64,000 nt of DNA from Streptomyces sp. ML-6 (lineage in GTDB: Bacteria; Actinomycetota; Actinomycetes; Streptomycetales; Streptomycetaceae), in assembly GCF_030116705.1 (NCBI RefSeq), contig NZ_JAOTIK010000002.1, positions 1 to 64,000 on the forward strand, written 5' to 3'. The notes under the pieces were generated by a model. The model did not search any database. It was given only the letters and a program-made list of their open reading frames with translations, and was not told the DNA's origin. A program made the translations under genes and the position numbers. Of this stretch, positions 9,238 through 16,846 are shown piece by piece (positions within the stretch are counted from its first letter, which is position 1; each line of letters starts with the position of its first letter).

Positions 9238-9699
9238 ATGCCGAACTCGTCCGGCCACCACCGCACCGCCCGGCCCTTACCGGCCCGGGTGCGCAGGAAG
9301 ATCGCAGCGCTCCGCGCCCCGGCATCAGACGGGCCCCTCGTCGTCCCGGTGACCGCGGTGGCGCTGTATGCCGTGGTACCGGTGCCGGGCACCGAACACC
9401 TGGTGCTGCCTCCTCTGGCCGCGCACGCAGAGGCACGGGACTGGAGGGTTCCGGCCGGGTGTGCGGTGACCGACACCGGGCCACTCGACCAGGAGACGGA
9501 GCTGCGGCCGGGCTGGGCACGCATCCGCGCAGCGGTGGACGGCGGCCGGATTTCCGGGATCGTCGTCCCTTCGTTCGCGCACATCGCCTACCGCTGGCAC
9601 GACTGGAACGCGCAACGGTCCTGGCTGCTGGGCCGCAATCTGTTCGTCACCGCCACCGACACGGTCACGGGTCTGGAACCGGAGGAATCACGGGCATGA
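9238..9699 (+). CDS. Small protein, possibly resolvase-like
   Basis: 153 residues, no signal peptide or membrane segment. The C-terminal half (AAVDGGRISGIVVPSFAHIA) recalls the part of serine recombinase N-terminal domains where a conserved strand precedes the catalytic helix. The catalytic serine motif of a resolvase is not evident, so an active recombinase is unlikely. It overlaps the next start by four bases (ATGA), which implies coupling. Such pairs next to XRE/TPR regulators are common in Streptomyces. Confidence 0.5.
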   Translation: MPNSSGHHRTARPLPARVRRKIAALRAPASDGPLVVPVTAVALYAVVPVPGTEHLVLPPLAAHAEARDWRVPAGCAVTDTGPLDQETELRPGWARIRAAVDGGRISGIVVPSFAHIAYRWHDWNAQRSWLLGRNLFVTATDTVTGLEPEESRA

Positions 9700-10115
9700 G
9701 CTACGGCGTGCTGCACGACCCCGAGGCGCTCCTGGCCGAGGAGCTGCCGCTCGACCGTACCCCCGTCACGGCGCTGGCCGACGCGATTCTGGCCCGGAAG
9801 AACGTGAAGGGTCTACGGGCGGGCGACTGCGCGCAGATCGCGCTGCTCCTCACAGGGCACGCCCGCGTCGTCGCCGCCGAAGTGGGCCGGCGCTTCGAAA
9901 ACCTGCCCAAGGACAGTGACCTGCGGCCGCTGATCGACCAGGTCCTCCAGGAAGCGGAGCGCCGCCTGTCGGTCACTTCCCGGACCACCCTTGCGTACGC
10001 CCAGCAACGGGCCCGGCTGGTGAAAGCGCTGTACCGGGCGCTGGACCGGCTCCCCAACCCCGGCCCGCGCCCGAGGACTCCTGACCTCTGCGGCTCCCCC
10101 GGTGGCACGGGATGA
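9696..10115 (+). CDS. Small helical unknown protein, DUF6415-like
   Basis: 139 residues from ATG 9696, coupled to the preceding gene. The pattern LLLTGHARVVAAEV, then a helix with LIDQVLQEAERRL and a final AQQRARLVKALYRALDRL, looks like the short all-helical proteins grouped as DUF6415 in actinobacteria. That assignment is from memory of the pattern, not a search. Function unknown; it ends at a clear hairpin terminator. Confidence 0.55.
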   Translation: MSYGVLHDPEALLAEELPLDRTPVTALADAILARKNVKGLRAGDCAQIALLLTGHARVVAAEVGRRFENLPKDSDLRPLIDQVLQEAERRLSVTSRTTLAYAQQRARLVKALYRALDRLPNPGPRPRTPDLCGSPGGTG

Positions 10116-10161
10116 AGGAACCCTCGGGTCGGAGAAGGTTTCCATCCCCGGGGGTTCCTTC
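10114..10161 (+). terminator. Hairpin terminator
   Basis: GAAGGAACC at 10114-10122 faces GGTTCCTTC at 10153-10161, with an extra GGG/CCC pair inside. It overlaps the end of the gene that stops at 10115 and so ends the 9238-10115 unit. Confidence 0.75.
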
Positions 10162-10195
10162 GTCTCGTGAGGACGGCCGGATGCTCGGGCCTCGG

Positions 10196-10426
10196 TCAGC
10201 CCGCCCACCCGATGTCACGGACCTCCAGACCGTCGCGGTAGGCCACGTACGAGACCCAGCACCGGCTCCCGAACACGTCGACAACGTCCTCGCCGCCGGG
10301 CGTCGGCCACCGGTCGGGTCGCTTCGCGACGTCGACGATCAGGTCCTGCACAGTGCTCCGCGCCGCGGCGGACGGCAGCCCGTCCATCACCTCCGCGGCC
10401 AGCCACTCCAGCCGTACGTACCGCAT
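10196..10426 (-). CDS. Small unknown protein
   Basis: 76 residues from ATG 10426, with GGGGGTG seven bases upstream. Sequence MRYVRLEWLAAEVMDGLPSA then VQDLIVDVAKRPDRWP and a strand-rich C-terminus with WVSYVAYRDGLEVRDIGW. The compact alpha/beta look would fit a RelE/HigB-like toxin fold, but no catalytic residues identify it and no antitoxin partner is next to it. An upstream ATG at 10459 is possible but less well supported. Confidence 0.55.
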   Translation of the reverse strand: MRYVRLEWLAAEVMDGLPSAAARSTVQDLIVDVAKRPDRWPTPGGEDVVDVFGSRCWVSYVAYRDGLEVRDIGWAG

Positions 10427-10690
10427 TCTGCGCACCCCCGGTGATCGGCAGGAGAGCACGCTACGACGGAACGTCTGGGCTTGCCGGGGCCTGTGGATAT
10501 CCCGGTGATGGGCCTGTGGCGGCCAACGGCAGTAGTGGCATCTGGTGGTTACCCGGGTCAGCGCGAGCGCTCAGTGCGACGTGGGTCTGCTTTTGGGCAA
10601 CCTTCTGACCTGCGCATTTGATGGTTTGGGTCAGCGGTCGGGTCAGGGGTGCTGAGAAGAGTTCACGGCATCACCTGAACGGGAGCTGTC
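10427..10690. promoter_or_regulatory. Divergent gap before the conjugation operon
   Basis: No gene is seen. The gap separates the small minus-strand gene from the long plus-strand operon starting at 10691, so it should hold the operon promoter. AT-richer sequence around 10600-10630 (TTTGATGGTTTGGG) is the best candidate. Confidence 0.35.
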
Positions 10691-11530
10691 GTGACTGGAA
10701 CGCGGGTTTTTGAGTCGCTGGATGCCGAATGGGCGCTGGTCTGCGCCGAGGCCGGGAGCGCCGAGATGGTGCTGGGCTGGTTGCAGGAGGGCGGGGTGGT
10801 CCTCAGCTGCGGGCGAGCAGCAGGTCTCGAGGATGTGCTGGCCGAACTGGGGGGTCGGGACCGGGGGCAGGGGCGTGTGCACAGTGACCGGTGGATGCGG
10901 GTGCTGCTGGAGCGGGCGGCCGGTGAGGGTGTTGGTGCGCAGTTGGCTGCGCGGGTGGTGGTGCAGGCGATGGTGCCGGGTGCGGTGCGGCTGACGCAGC
11001 GGCTGTTGCGGGCCGGCCGGGATTTCGACGAGGTGGGGCAGGTCGTCGTCGCGTGCCTGTACCAGGTCGTACGCCGGTACCCGTTGCAGAGGGCGGGCGG
11101 GGTCGCGGCGAACCTCCTTTTGGAGACGCTGCATCTGGCGAGCCGTGAGCTGAGGGCGGATGCGGAGACGGACGCGCTGCCGTGGCACCCGGCCCTCGAA
11201 TCGGCGGTGGTGTTTGACGGGCCGGTGGCCGATCCGGCGGAAGAGGTCTGGCAGACGGTCGTCGGACGGCAGGCTGTTGAGGCCGGGCTCCTCGCAGCTG
11301 GTGAGGTCCCGGACGGTGCGCGGGGCGAGCTGGTCGAGCTGCTGGTGTGGGCTGTGGCTGCCGGACTGCTCGAGGTGGTACGGGCTCGGGTGATCGCGGA
11401 AGAGTCCCGGGCTGGGGCGCGGGAGAGCGCGGAGCGGGCTGGTGTGTCCGCGATTGCGTGGCGGCAGCGTCGGAGCCGGACCGTGCGGCAGCTGCGGTCG
11501 GTCGCGGACCGGTGGGTGCAGGCGGCGTGA
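10691..11530 (+). CDS. Unknown protein heading the conjugation operon, weakly sigma-like
   Basis: 279 residues, alanine- and valine-rich and helical, without membrane segments. The segment AMVPGAVRLTQRLLRAGRDF, then acidic and hydrophobic helices, and a C-terminal GVSAIAWRQRRSRTVRQLRS, loosely resemble sigma-70 regions 2 and 4. I would not call it a sigma factor on that basis. As the first gene of a transfer operon a regulatory role is plausible. The stop codon is followed by a weak coding stretch before the next likely start. Confidence 0.55.
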   Translation: MTGTRVFESLDAEWALVCAEAGSAEMVLGWLQEGGVVLSCGRAAGLEDVLAELGGRDRGQGRVHSDRWMRVLLERAAGEGVGAQLAARVVVQAMVPGAVRLTQRLLRAGRDFDEVGQVVVACLYQVVRRYPLQRAGGVAANLLLETLHLASRELRADAETDALPWHPALESAVVFDGPVADPAEEVWQTVVGRQAVEAGLLAAGEVPDGARGELVELLVWAVAAGLLEVVRARVIAEESRAGARESAERAGVSAIAWRQRRSRTVRQLRSVADRWVQAA

Positions 11531-11646
11531 TGACGATTTCTCAGATTTCTCGGCTGTGGCTGTCACGTCTGGGGGGCGGGCGCTCCTTGGTCTGGGTGTG
11601 CGGCGGAACGGCTGCCGTACTCGGGCTTGGAAGGGGTGAGCGGGAC

Positions 11647-11895
11647 ATGGCGGATCCGGTGCTCGCGGCGGAGGACGGCGGGGACATCGAGCTGCTGGTG
11701 CGGGCGCGTCGACGGTTGCGTGATCTGGTGGTGCAGCTGGAGGTGGCGCCGTTCGCTGACCGAACGGCGCGGTCCATGCGCGCCTACCTCGATGAGGATG
11801 CGGCACCGGCCCAGGCCGCGTTCGCCCGCTGGGCCGCGTTGCCGAAAGCGGCTCGGGACACGCTGGCCGCCCGGATGCGGCAGGAGCAGCCGTGA
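11647..11895 (+). CDS. Small unknown protein of the conjugation operon
   Basis: 82 residues from ATG 11647, which has GGGGTGAG six bases upstream. An earlier in-frame ATG overlaps the previous stop (11530), but codons between 11530 and 11646 lack the usual G/C third-base bias, so I chose the later start. The protein is charged and helical (RARRRLRDLVVQLEVAPFAD). It overlaps the next gene by four bases. Confidence 0.55.
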   Translation: MADPVLAAEDGGDIELLVRARRRLRDLVVQLEVAPFADRTARSMRAYLDEDAAPAQAAFARWAALPKAARDTLAARMRQEQP

Positions 11896-12917
11896 AGCGC
11901 CGCAAGGAGCAGCCGCAGGATGTGCTGCCTGCCGAGGCGGGTGGTTGGGCGCTGGGTTCCCTGGGCGGTGCGGCGAACGCGGTAACGGTGATCCGCCGTA
12001 CGGCCTGGGTGCTGTTGGTGGCCGGGCCGGTTCTGGCGGGGTGGGCGCTCGTGTCCCGGCCTGCGGTCACGGCGCCTGCGGCCCCGGTGCGCCAGGAGCA
12101 GCCGGCGGCCGGGCAGCCTGCGGGGCCGGGTGGGTTCGCCGAGTTGTTCGTGAGCGCGTATTTGACGGCTGGGGAGGGCACCGAGGAGTTCTTGGCGCCG
12201 TTCTTGCCGAATGCCCGCGAGGTGAGTCTGACGGCTGATCCGGGCGTGCAGCGGGCGCAGGAGGTCGCGGCGGTAAGGGTGCGGGCCGTGTCTGCCGGGT
12301 ACTGGTCGGTGACCGTGGCTGCCCGGGTGGTCTCGGCCGGTGCCGCGGGCGGGAAGAAGACAGGGCTGGAACCGGGTGGGGCCGGGCCGGTGCTGCGGTA
12401 TTTCCAGGTTCCGGTCAGGGCCGGTGCGGGCGGGGGTTTGGCGGCTGTGGCGCTCCCGGCCGAGGTGGGTGCGCCGTTGTCGGGTGAGGCTCCGTCGCTG
12501 GCGTATGGGCAGTCGGTCCCGGTCCGCAGTACCGATCCTGCTGCGCAGACGCTCACGGGGTTCTTTGCCGCCTATCTGGCCGGCCGCGGCGAGCTCGACC
12601 GCTACTTGTCCCCCGGGACGGCCCTGGCCGCGGTGTCGCCTGCCCCGTACGGGCGGGTCGAGGTGGCCCGGTTCGCCGAGGTCGGCACGAACGACCCGTT
12701 TGGCACCGACGAGCGGGGCGTTCCCGTGTCCGACGGGGAGCGCAGGCAGCTCCTCGTCGATGTCACCGCATCCGATGCCGGCGGGCAGGAACGGCCGCTG
12801 ACGTACGCCGTCACGATCACCGCGCGGGACGGGCGCTGGGAGATCGCATCCGTGGAAGGGGCCCCCGTGCTGAGCAAGGAGCCGGTCGGGGCCGGGACGA
12901 AGGAGAGCGCGCAGTGA
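11892..12917 (+). CDS. Conjugal transfer protein, TcpC/VirB8-like
   Basis: 341 residues. A cytoplasmic head of about 35 residues precedes one membrane helix (AWVLLVAGPVLAGWAL, about 38-53). The rest is predicted outside the membrane and contains two similar segments, one around FAELFVSAYLTAGEGTEEFL and one around LTGFFAAYLAGRGELDRYLS. This tandem NTF2-like arrangement matches TcpC, the Gram-positive equivalent of VirB8, which scaffolds the transfer channel. It sits between other transfer genes with overlapping stops and starts. Confidence 0.8.
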   Translation: MKRRKEQPQDVLPAEAGGWALGSLGGAANAVTVIRRTAWVLLVAGPVLAGWALVSRPAVTAPAAPVRQEQPAAGQPAGPGGFAELFVSAYLTAGEGTEEFLAPFLPNAREVSLTADPGVQRAQEVAAVRVRAVSAGYWSVTVAARVVSAGAAGGKKTGLEPGGAGPVLRYFQVPVRAGAGGGLAAVALPAEVGAPLSGEAPSLAYGQSVPVRSTDPAAQTLTGFFAAYLAGRGELDRYLSPGTALAAVSPAPYGRVEVARFAEVGTNDPFGTDERGVPVSDGERRQLLVDVTASDAGGQERPLTYAVTITARDGRWEIASVEGAPVLSKEPVGAGTKESAQ

Positions 12918-13237
12918 TGGACGTGACGGTACTGGCTGGGGCGATCGACGACGTCGACCAGCTCACCCAGAGGATCACCGGTTTGCTGGTCGGCTCGGTG
13001 ATGTCGTTCATGGTGGTTGCGGCAGTGGTGACTGCCTGGGCCAAGTCGAAATCGATTCTGGCTGCCGGTGTGGCGCTCGCCGGTGGCGTGGCGTTGTGGT
13101 TCGCGGTGATGAATGCTGCGGTGTTCCGCGACAGTGTGGGCGAGGACATCGCTCCGAACAGCGGCTCCGTGAAGAACGCGGGCGCTGTTCATGCGGTGGT
13201 CCGAGTCGTCGAACCGGTGGACGGTGCGCGGCGATGA
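12914..13237 (+). CDS. Small membrane protein of the transfer apparatus
   Basis: 107 residues with two hydrophobic segments (VGSVMSFMVVAAVVTAW and a later AAGVALAGGVALWFAVM). The C-terminal tail GSVKNAGAVHAVVRVVEPV is clearly related to that of the next gene. Size, topology and position suggest a pilin-like (VirB2) or TcpD-like component; family membership is not certain. It starts within the TcpC stop region (overlap of four bases). Confidence 0.65.
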   Translation: MMDVTVLAGAIDDVDQLTQRITGLLVGSVMSFMVVAAVVTAWAKSKSILAAGVALAGGVALWFAVMNAAVFRDSVGEDIAPNSGSVKNAGAVHAVVRVVEPVDGARR

Positions 13238-13491
13238 CCAGCGTTCTCGCCGTCTTCCTGACGGCAGTTGTGGTGCTCTTCTCGGTGTCGCATGTATGGG
13301 CCAAGGTCCGCTCACTGTTTTCTTCGGTCGCAGTACTCGTCGGCACGGCGCTCTTCTTGTACGTGCTCCTGGCGGCCGTGTTCCACGACAGCGCCGGTGT
13401 CGAGATCGTCTTCGACGGTTCCGTGAAGAGCGCGGGCGCCGGTCACACGGTGGTCCGGGGCATCGAACCTGCGGCCGGTGAGCAGCGGTGA
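13234..13491 (+). CDS. Small membrane protein, paralogue of the preceding gene
   Basis: 85 residues from ATG 13234, overlapping the previous stop. It has two membrane segments (VLAVFLTAVVVLFSVSHVWA and SVAVLVGTALFLYVLLAAVF). The tail GSVKSAGAGHTVVRGIEPA mirrors the neighbour's tail, so the two genes come from a tandem duplication. Likely a structural part of the transfer channel. Confidence 0.65.
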   Translation: MTSVLAVFLTAVVVLFSVSHVWAKVRSLFSSVAVLVGTALFLYVLLAAVFHDSAGVEIVFDGSVKSAGAGHTVVRGIEPAAGEQR

Positions 13492-14174
13492 GCGGCGTTG
13501 CGGCGCCGGAAGTGCTGGTTGGCCGGTGCTACACCCGGGCGCGCCGTCACCCTTTGATGATCGGGAAGTGGCCGGGTGGGCGGGGCCGGATCTGGGGTGG
13601 TCCGTACACGGTGCCGCAGATCGTGGTCCTGGCCGCCTCGCTCGCGGGCCTGGTGCTGACGCGGGGGGTGTGGGCTCATTTCGGGCTGTTCAACTATGCG
13701 ATCGCGATCGGTGGGCCCTATGGGTTGTCGCTGCTGGTGCGCCATATCCGGGTCGACGGCCGTAATCCGCTGGCGGTGGCCGCGAGTTCCGCCTCGCTGG
13801 TGGCGCGGCCGCGGGGAGGGCGGCTGGGCGGTCGTCCGCTCAGGTCGCGGGGTGGTCACCAGCCGCTGATCGGGGTGTGCAGCGTGACCTGGGCCGCACC
13901 GCAGCCCGGGGCAGGTGCCAGGGGCGCGGGCCGCCCCGTGCTCCGCCCGGTCCGGTCTCAGGCTGCGGCCTCCCGTGTGATGGGCGCCGGCCGCACCACC
14001 ACAAGCGCTTCTGTGTCCGAGAGCCCTGTGCCCGTCGGCCGGAAGGACGTCGGCGCAGCCCGTGGAGCGGTTGGCCGTCGGCCGGCGCCGGTCGCGGCTT
14101 CGTTGCTCGCCGCCCGGCGCCGCGGCCGCCAGTTCAGCACGAGTGATGCGCCTGTGGCGCAGCGAGGGGAGTGA
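13488..14174 (+). CDS. TcpE-like conjugal transfer membrane protein
   Basis: 228 residues from GTG 13488, overlapping the previous stop. After a short basic N-terminus come two membrane helices (TVPQIVVLAASLAGLVLT and HFGLFNYAIAIGGPYGLSLL), then a loop and a long, basic, disordered tail. TcpE-family proteins have this layout and help recruit the VirB4 ATPase. The position directly before the VirB4 gene agrees. Confidence 0.7.
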   Translation: MSGVAAPEVLVGRCYTRARRHPLMIGKWPGGRGRIWGGPYTVPQIVVLAASLAGLVLTRGVWAHFGLFNYAIAIGGPYGLSLLVRHIRVDGRNPLAVAASSASLVARPRGGRLGGRPLRSRGGHQPLIGVCSVTWAAPQPGAGARGAGRPVLRPVRSQAAASRVMGAGRTTTSASVSESPVPVGRKDVGAARGAVGRRPAPVAASLLAARRRGRQFSTSDAPVAQRGE

Positions 14175-14177
14175 CCT

Positions 14178-16769
14178 GTGATGCGGATGCCGATCCGGCA
14201 TGTGGCCGGGAATGTGATGTGGACGGTGCACGGTCAGGTCTGGGCGGTCTACCGGGTGGCGGGGGCGGATGCCGCTCATGCCTCGCGGCGGGCGAAGGAG
14301 CAGCGGCTGGGGCAGCTGGAGGCGCTGGTCAAGGCGCTCAAGGGTGAGTCGATGCTGCTGAGTCTGTGCCCGGCCGTCGACCCGGCGAGTGTGGTCGCGA
14401 AGATGACCGAGGGGATCGATCTGGCGGGCTGTGGCCGGTACCGGCAGGCCATCGGTGTGCTGCGGGGGCAGTTGGAGCAGTTGGAGCTGACGGGGCGTAC
14501 GGACTGGCTCGCAGTTCCGCTTGCGATGACGCGCGGGGAGTCGGTACGGGAGGTTTTCGCGGCGGCGCGTGCGGATGTTGCTCTGCAGCTGGGGCTGCTT
14601 CCGCGGCCGGTGTCGGCGCGCGAGGAGGACGAGCGCCTGGCCCAGGCGCAGCGGATGGCGTCGGTGTGGCCGCCGGGTATTGCTCTGCGTCCGGCGACGA
14701 CGGCGGAGGTTTTGTGGATCTACGGGCACAGTGCCCGTCGTGGGGTGTTCGAGCCGGTGCTGCCGGAGGGTGCGGGGCCGGGGATGCGGGGCCGGGGGCG
14801 GGGTGCGGCGGCGCTCGGCCAGGTGGTGCTCGCCGAGGGCGGCAACCTGTTCGACGAACTCGACGGGCAGGGCCTGGGCGGTGGCGGGGCCGGTTCTGTC
14901 CGGGCGGGGAGGCAGAAGGCAGGGCGAGCGAATCCGTTCGCGCGGCGCTGGCTGGAGGTGACCACGGAGTGGGGGCCCTCGTATCAGGTGATGCTCGCGC
15001 TCTCCGAGATGCCCGAGGCGTTCGCGTTTCCCGGGTCGGAGTATCTGTCCTCCCTGGATGCGTTCTCGTTCCCGGTGGACTGGGTGGTGCGCCTGAGCGT
15101 CTCCTCCGGTACCGAGGCGGAGGCGAAGACGCGGCGTCAGGCGCGTGAGCTCGCCAACCAGTACAGCGAATACGACGGTGAGACCGCGGGTGTCCCGGCC
15201 AGCGTCGACAAGGCAGTGGGCGGGCTGGACGAGTACCGCGAGCGGCTGACCGCCTCGCAGACGGAGGTCGAGGTCCGTGCCATGACCGCCCTGTGCGTGT
15301 GGGGCGGCACCCCGGAGGAGGCCGAGCGGCGGGCCGGGGAGCTCGCCGGGCACTTCACCGGCAACGAGTACACCTTCACCCGGCCGCACGGTGAGCAGGA
15401 GAACCTCTGGTACGGGATGCTGCCTGGTACCCGCACTCCGCGGGTCATGGCCCAGTACGCGCAGTACCTGGTGGCGCGGGACTTCGCGATGGCCGGCCCT
15501 TTCACGGGCAGCGGGCTGGGGGATGCCTCGGGGCCGTTGTTCGGGCTGCAGCTGGCCGGCGGCGGGGTCAGGCCGGTGCTGACGGACTGGGCGCGCGGCC
15601 CGCGGGAGAACACCTCGGCGACCGCGGCGTTCATCGGGGAGCTCGGTGCGGGCAAGACGACCGCGATGAAGTCGGCCGTGTATTCCGTGCTCGCCGCGGG
15701 CCGGCGGCTGCGGGGCGGTACCCGGCGGGGCCGGGCCGTGATCGTGGACCGGACCCCGCGCCAGGAATGGCTCCGCTACGCGCAGGCGTGCCCCGGCGAG
15801 ACCGAGTGCATCACCATCGACGACCAGGCGGCCGTTTCTCTCGATCCTTTGCGGCTGTTCGCCGGGCGGGAAGCGCAGCGGTTCACCGAGTCGTTCTTGA
15901 CACTGCTGCTGGGGCTGGCTCCCATGAGCGATGAGGGCATCGCCCTGTCGGAGGCGGTCGAGGCGGTGCTGGCCGAGCCGCATCCCTCGATGCGGGTCCT
16001 GGTCGAGGAGCTCACCAACCGCGGCGCCTCGGGTGATACGCATTCGGCGATGGCTGCCCGCCGCCTGTCGGCGGTGAGGCGCAAGGACCTGGCTCGCGCG
16101 GTGTTCGACGAGTCGCTGCCCGTGGTCCGCGGCTCGTCGGCCGACACCCTGGTCTTCTCGGTGTCCTCGCTGGCGTTGCCCACCAAGAGCGAACTGCGCG
16201 GCGGGGAGCGGCTGGAGAAGATGGAGTTCGAGAAGATCTTCGGGCGTGCGGTGATGTACCTGATCGCCGCCCTGTCCCGGAAGGTCGCCTATGCGGACCT
16301 GGACGAGTTCGCGCTGGTGGTGTGGGACGAGTGCTGGTGGCTGACGTCCAGCCCGGAGGGCCTGGCGCTGGCGCTGGAGCTGGTCAAGGACGGGCGTAAG
16401 CACAATGCCGGTGCTCTCTTCGGCGGGCACGACGATGACGACATCGGCCCTGACGACGAGGGCGGGCAGATCCTGCGCGGGCTGATCCCCCGCAAGTTCG
16501 TCTTCCGGCAGACGGACCGCAATCTCGCCCGCCGTACCCTGCTCTTCCTCGGCTGCAACCCGGACGACGAGGACCTCCTCGCCCTGGTCATGACCGGGCT
16601 GTCGCCCAACAGCGCCGAGTTCGGTGACGAGGAACGGGCGGCGCGGGCCGGTGAATGTCTGCACCGCGACCTGACCGGCCGAATCGGTGCCATGCAGGTC
16701 ACACTGCCCGCCGACGAGCAGGCTGTGGCCCACATCCATTCCCAGCCCATGCAGAGCGCAGCAGCATGA
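14178..16769 (+). CDS. VirB4/TraC-family conjugation ATPase
   Basis: 863 residues. The C-terminal motor carries Walker A GELGAGKTT at residues 487-495 and Walker B LVVWDECWW with its Asp-Glu at about 717-718; a late DRNLARRTLLFLG segment is typical of the family. The N-terminal half has the VirB4 signature around the conserved stretch ending in TFTRPHGEQENLW. The protein should power assembly or substrate transport of the type IV-like channel at the inner face of the membrane. A proline- and glycine-rich insertion lies near residues 205-245. Confidence 0.88.
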   Translation: MMRMPIRHVAGNVMWTVHGQVWAVYRVAGADAAHASRRAKEQRLGQLEALVKALKGESMLLSLCPAVDPASVVAKMTEGIDLAGCGRYRQAIGVLRGQLEQLELTGRTDWLAVPLAMTRGESVREVFAAARADVALQLGLLPRPVSAREEDERLAQAQRMASVWPPGIALRPATTAEVLWIYGHSARRGVFEPVLPEGAGPGMRGRGRGAAALGQVVLAEGGNLFDELDGQGLGGGGAGSVRAGRQKAGRANPFARRWLEVTTEWGPSYQVMLALSEMPEAFAFPGSEYLSSLDAFSFPVDWVVRLSVSSGTEAEAKTRRQARELANQYSEYDGETAGVPASVDKAVGGLDEYRERLTASQTEVEVRAMTALCVWGGTPEEAERRAGELAGHFTGNEYTFTRPHGEQENLWYGMLPGTRTPRVMAQYAQYLVARDFAMAGPFTGSGLGDASGPLFGLQLAGGGVRPVLTDWARGPRENTSATAAFIGELGAGKTTAMKSAVYSVLAAGRRLRGGTRRGRAVIVDRTPRQEWLRYAQACPGETECITIDDQAAVSLDPLRLFAGREAQRFTESFLTLLLGLAPMSDEGIALSEAVEAVLAEPHPSMRVLVEELTNRGASGDTHSAMAARRLSAVRRKDLARAVFDESLPVVRGSSADTLVFSVSSLALPTKSELRGGERLEKMEFEKIFGRAVMYLIAALSRKVAYADLDEFALVVWDECWWLTSSPEGLALALELVKDGRKHNAGALFGGHDDDDIGPDDEGGQILRGLIPRKFVFRQTDRNLARRTLLFLGCNPDDEDLLALVMTGLSPNSAEFGDEERAARAGECLHRDLTGRIGAMQVTLPADEQAVAHIHSQPMQSAAA

Positions 16770-16846
16770 CCAGGCGGGCTGCCGCATCGGCGGGGACACC
16801 GAGGGCGCGCGCCCGGGCCCGGGGCGTGGGGGTGCTGCAGGGGTGA
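16766..16846 (+). CDS. Possible 26-residue coupling peptide
   Basis: An ATG at 16766 overlaps the VirB4 stop (ATGA) and opens a basic 26-codon frame (MTRRAAASAGTPRARARARG) whose TGA at 16844-16846 overlaps the GTG of the next gene. The double overlap would let ribosomes pass from VirB4 to the channel gene. It may have no product function and may be chance. Confidence 0.3.
   Translation: MTRRAAASAGTPRARARARGVGVLQG

Noticed and set aside
10691..11530. Sigma factor
   Set aside because: The resemblance to regions 2 and 4 is weak and the conserved aromatic and basic residues are not evident.
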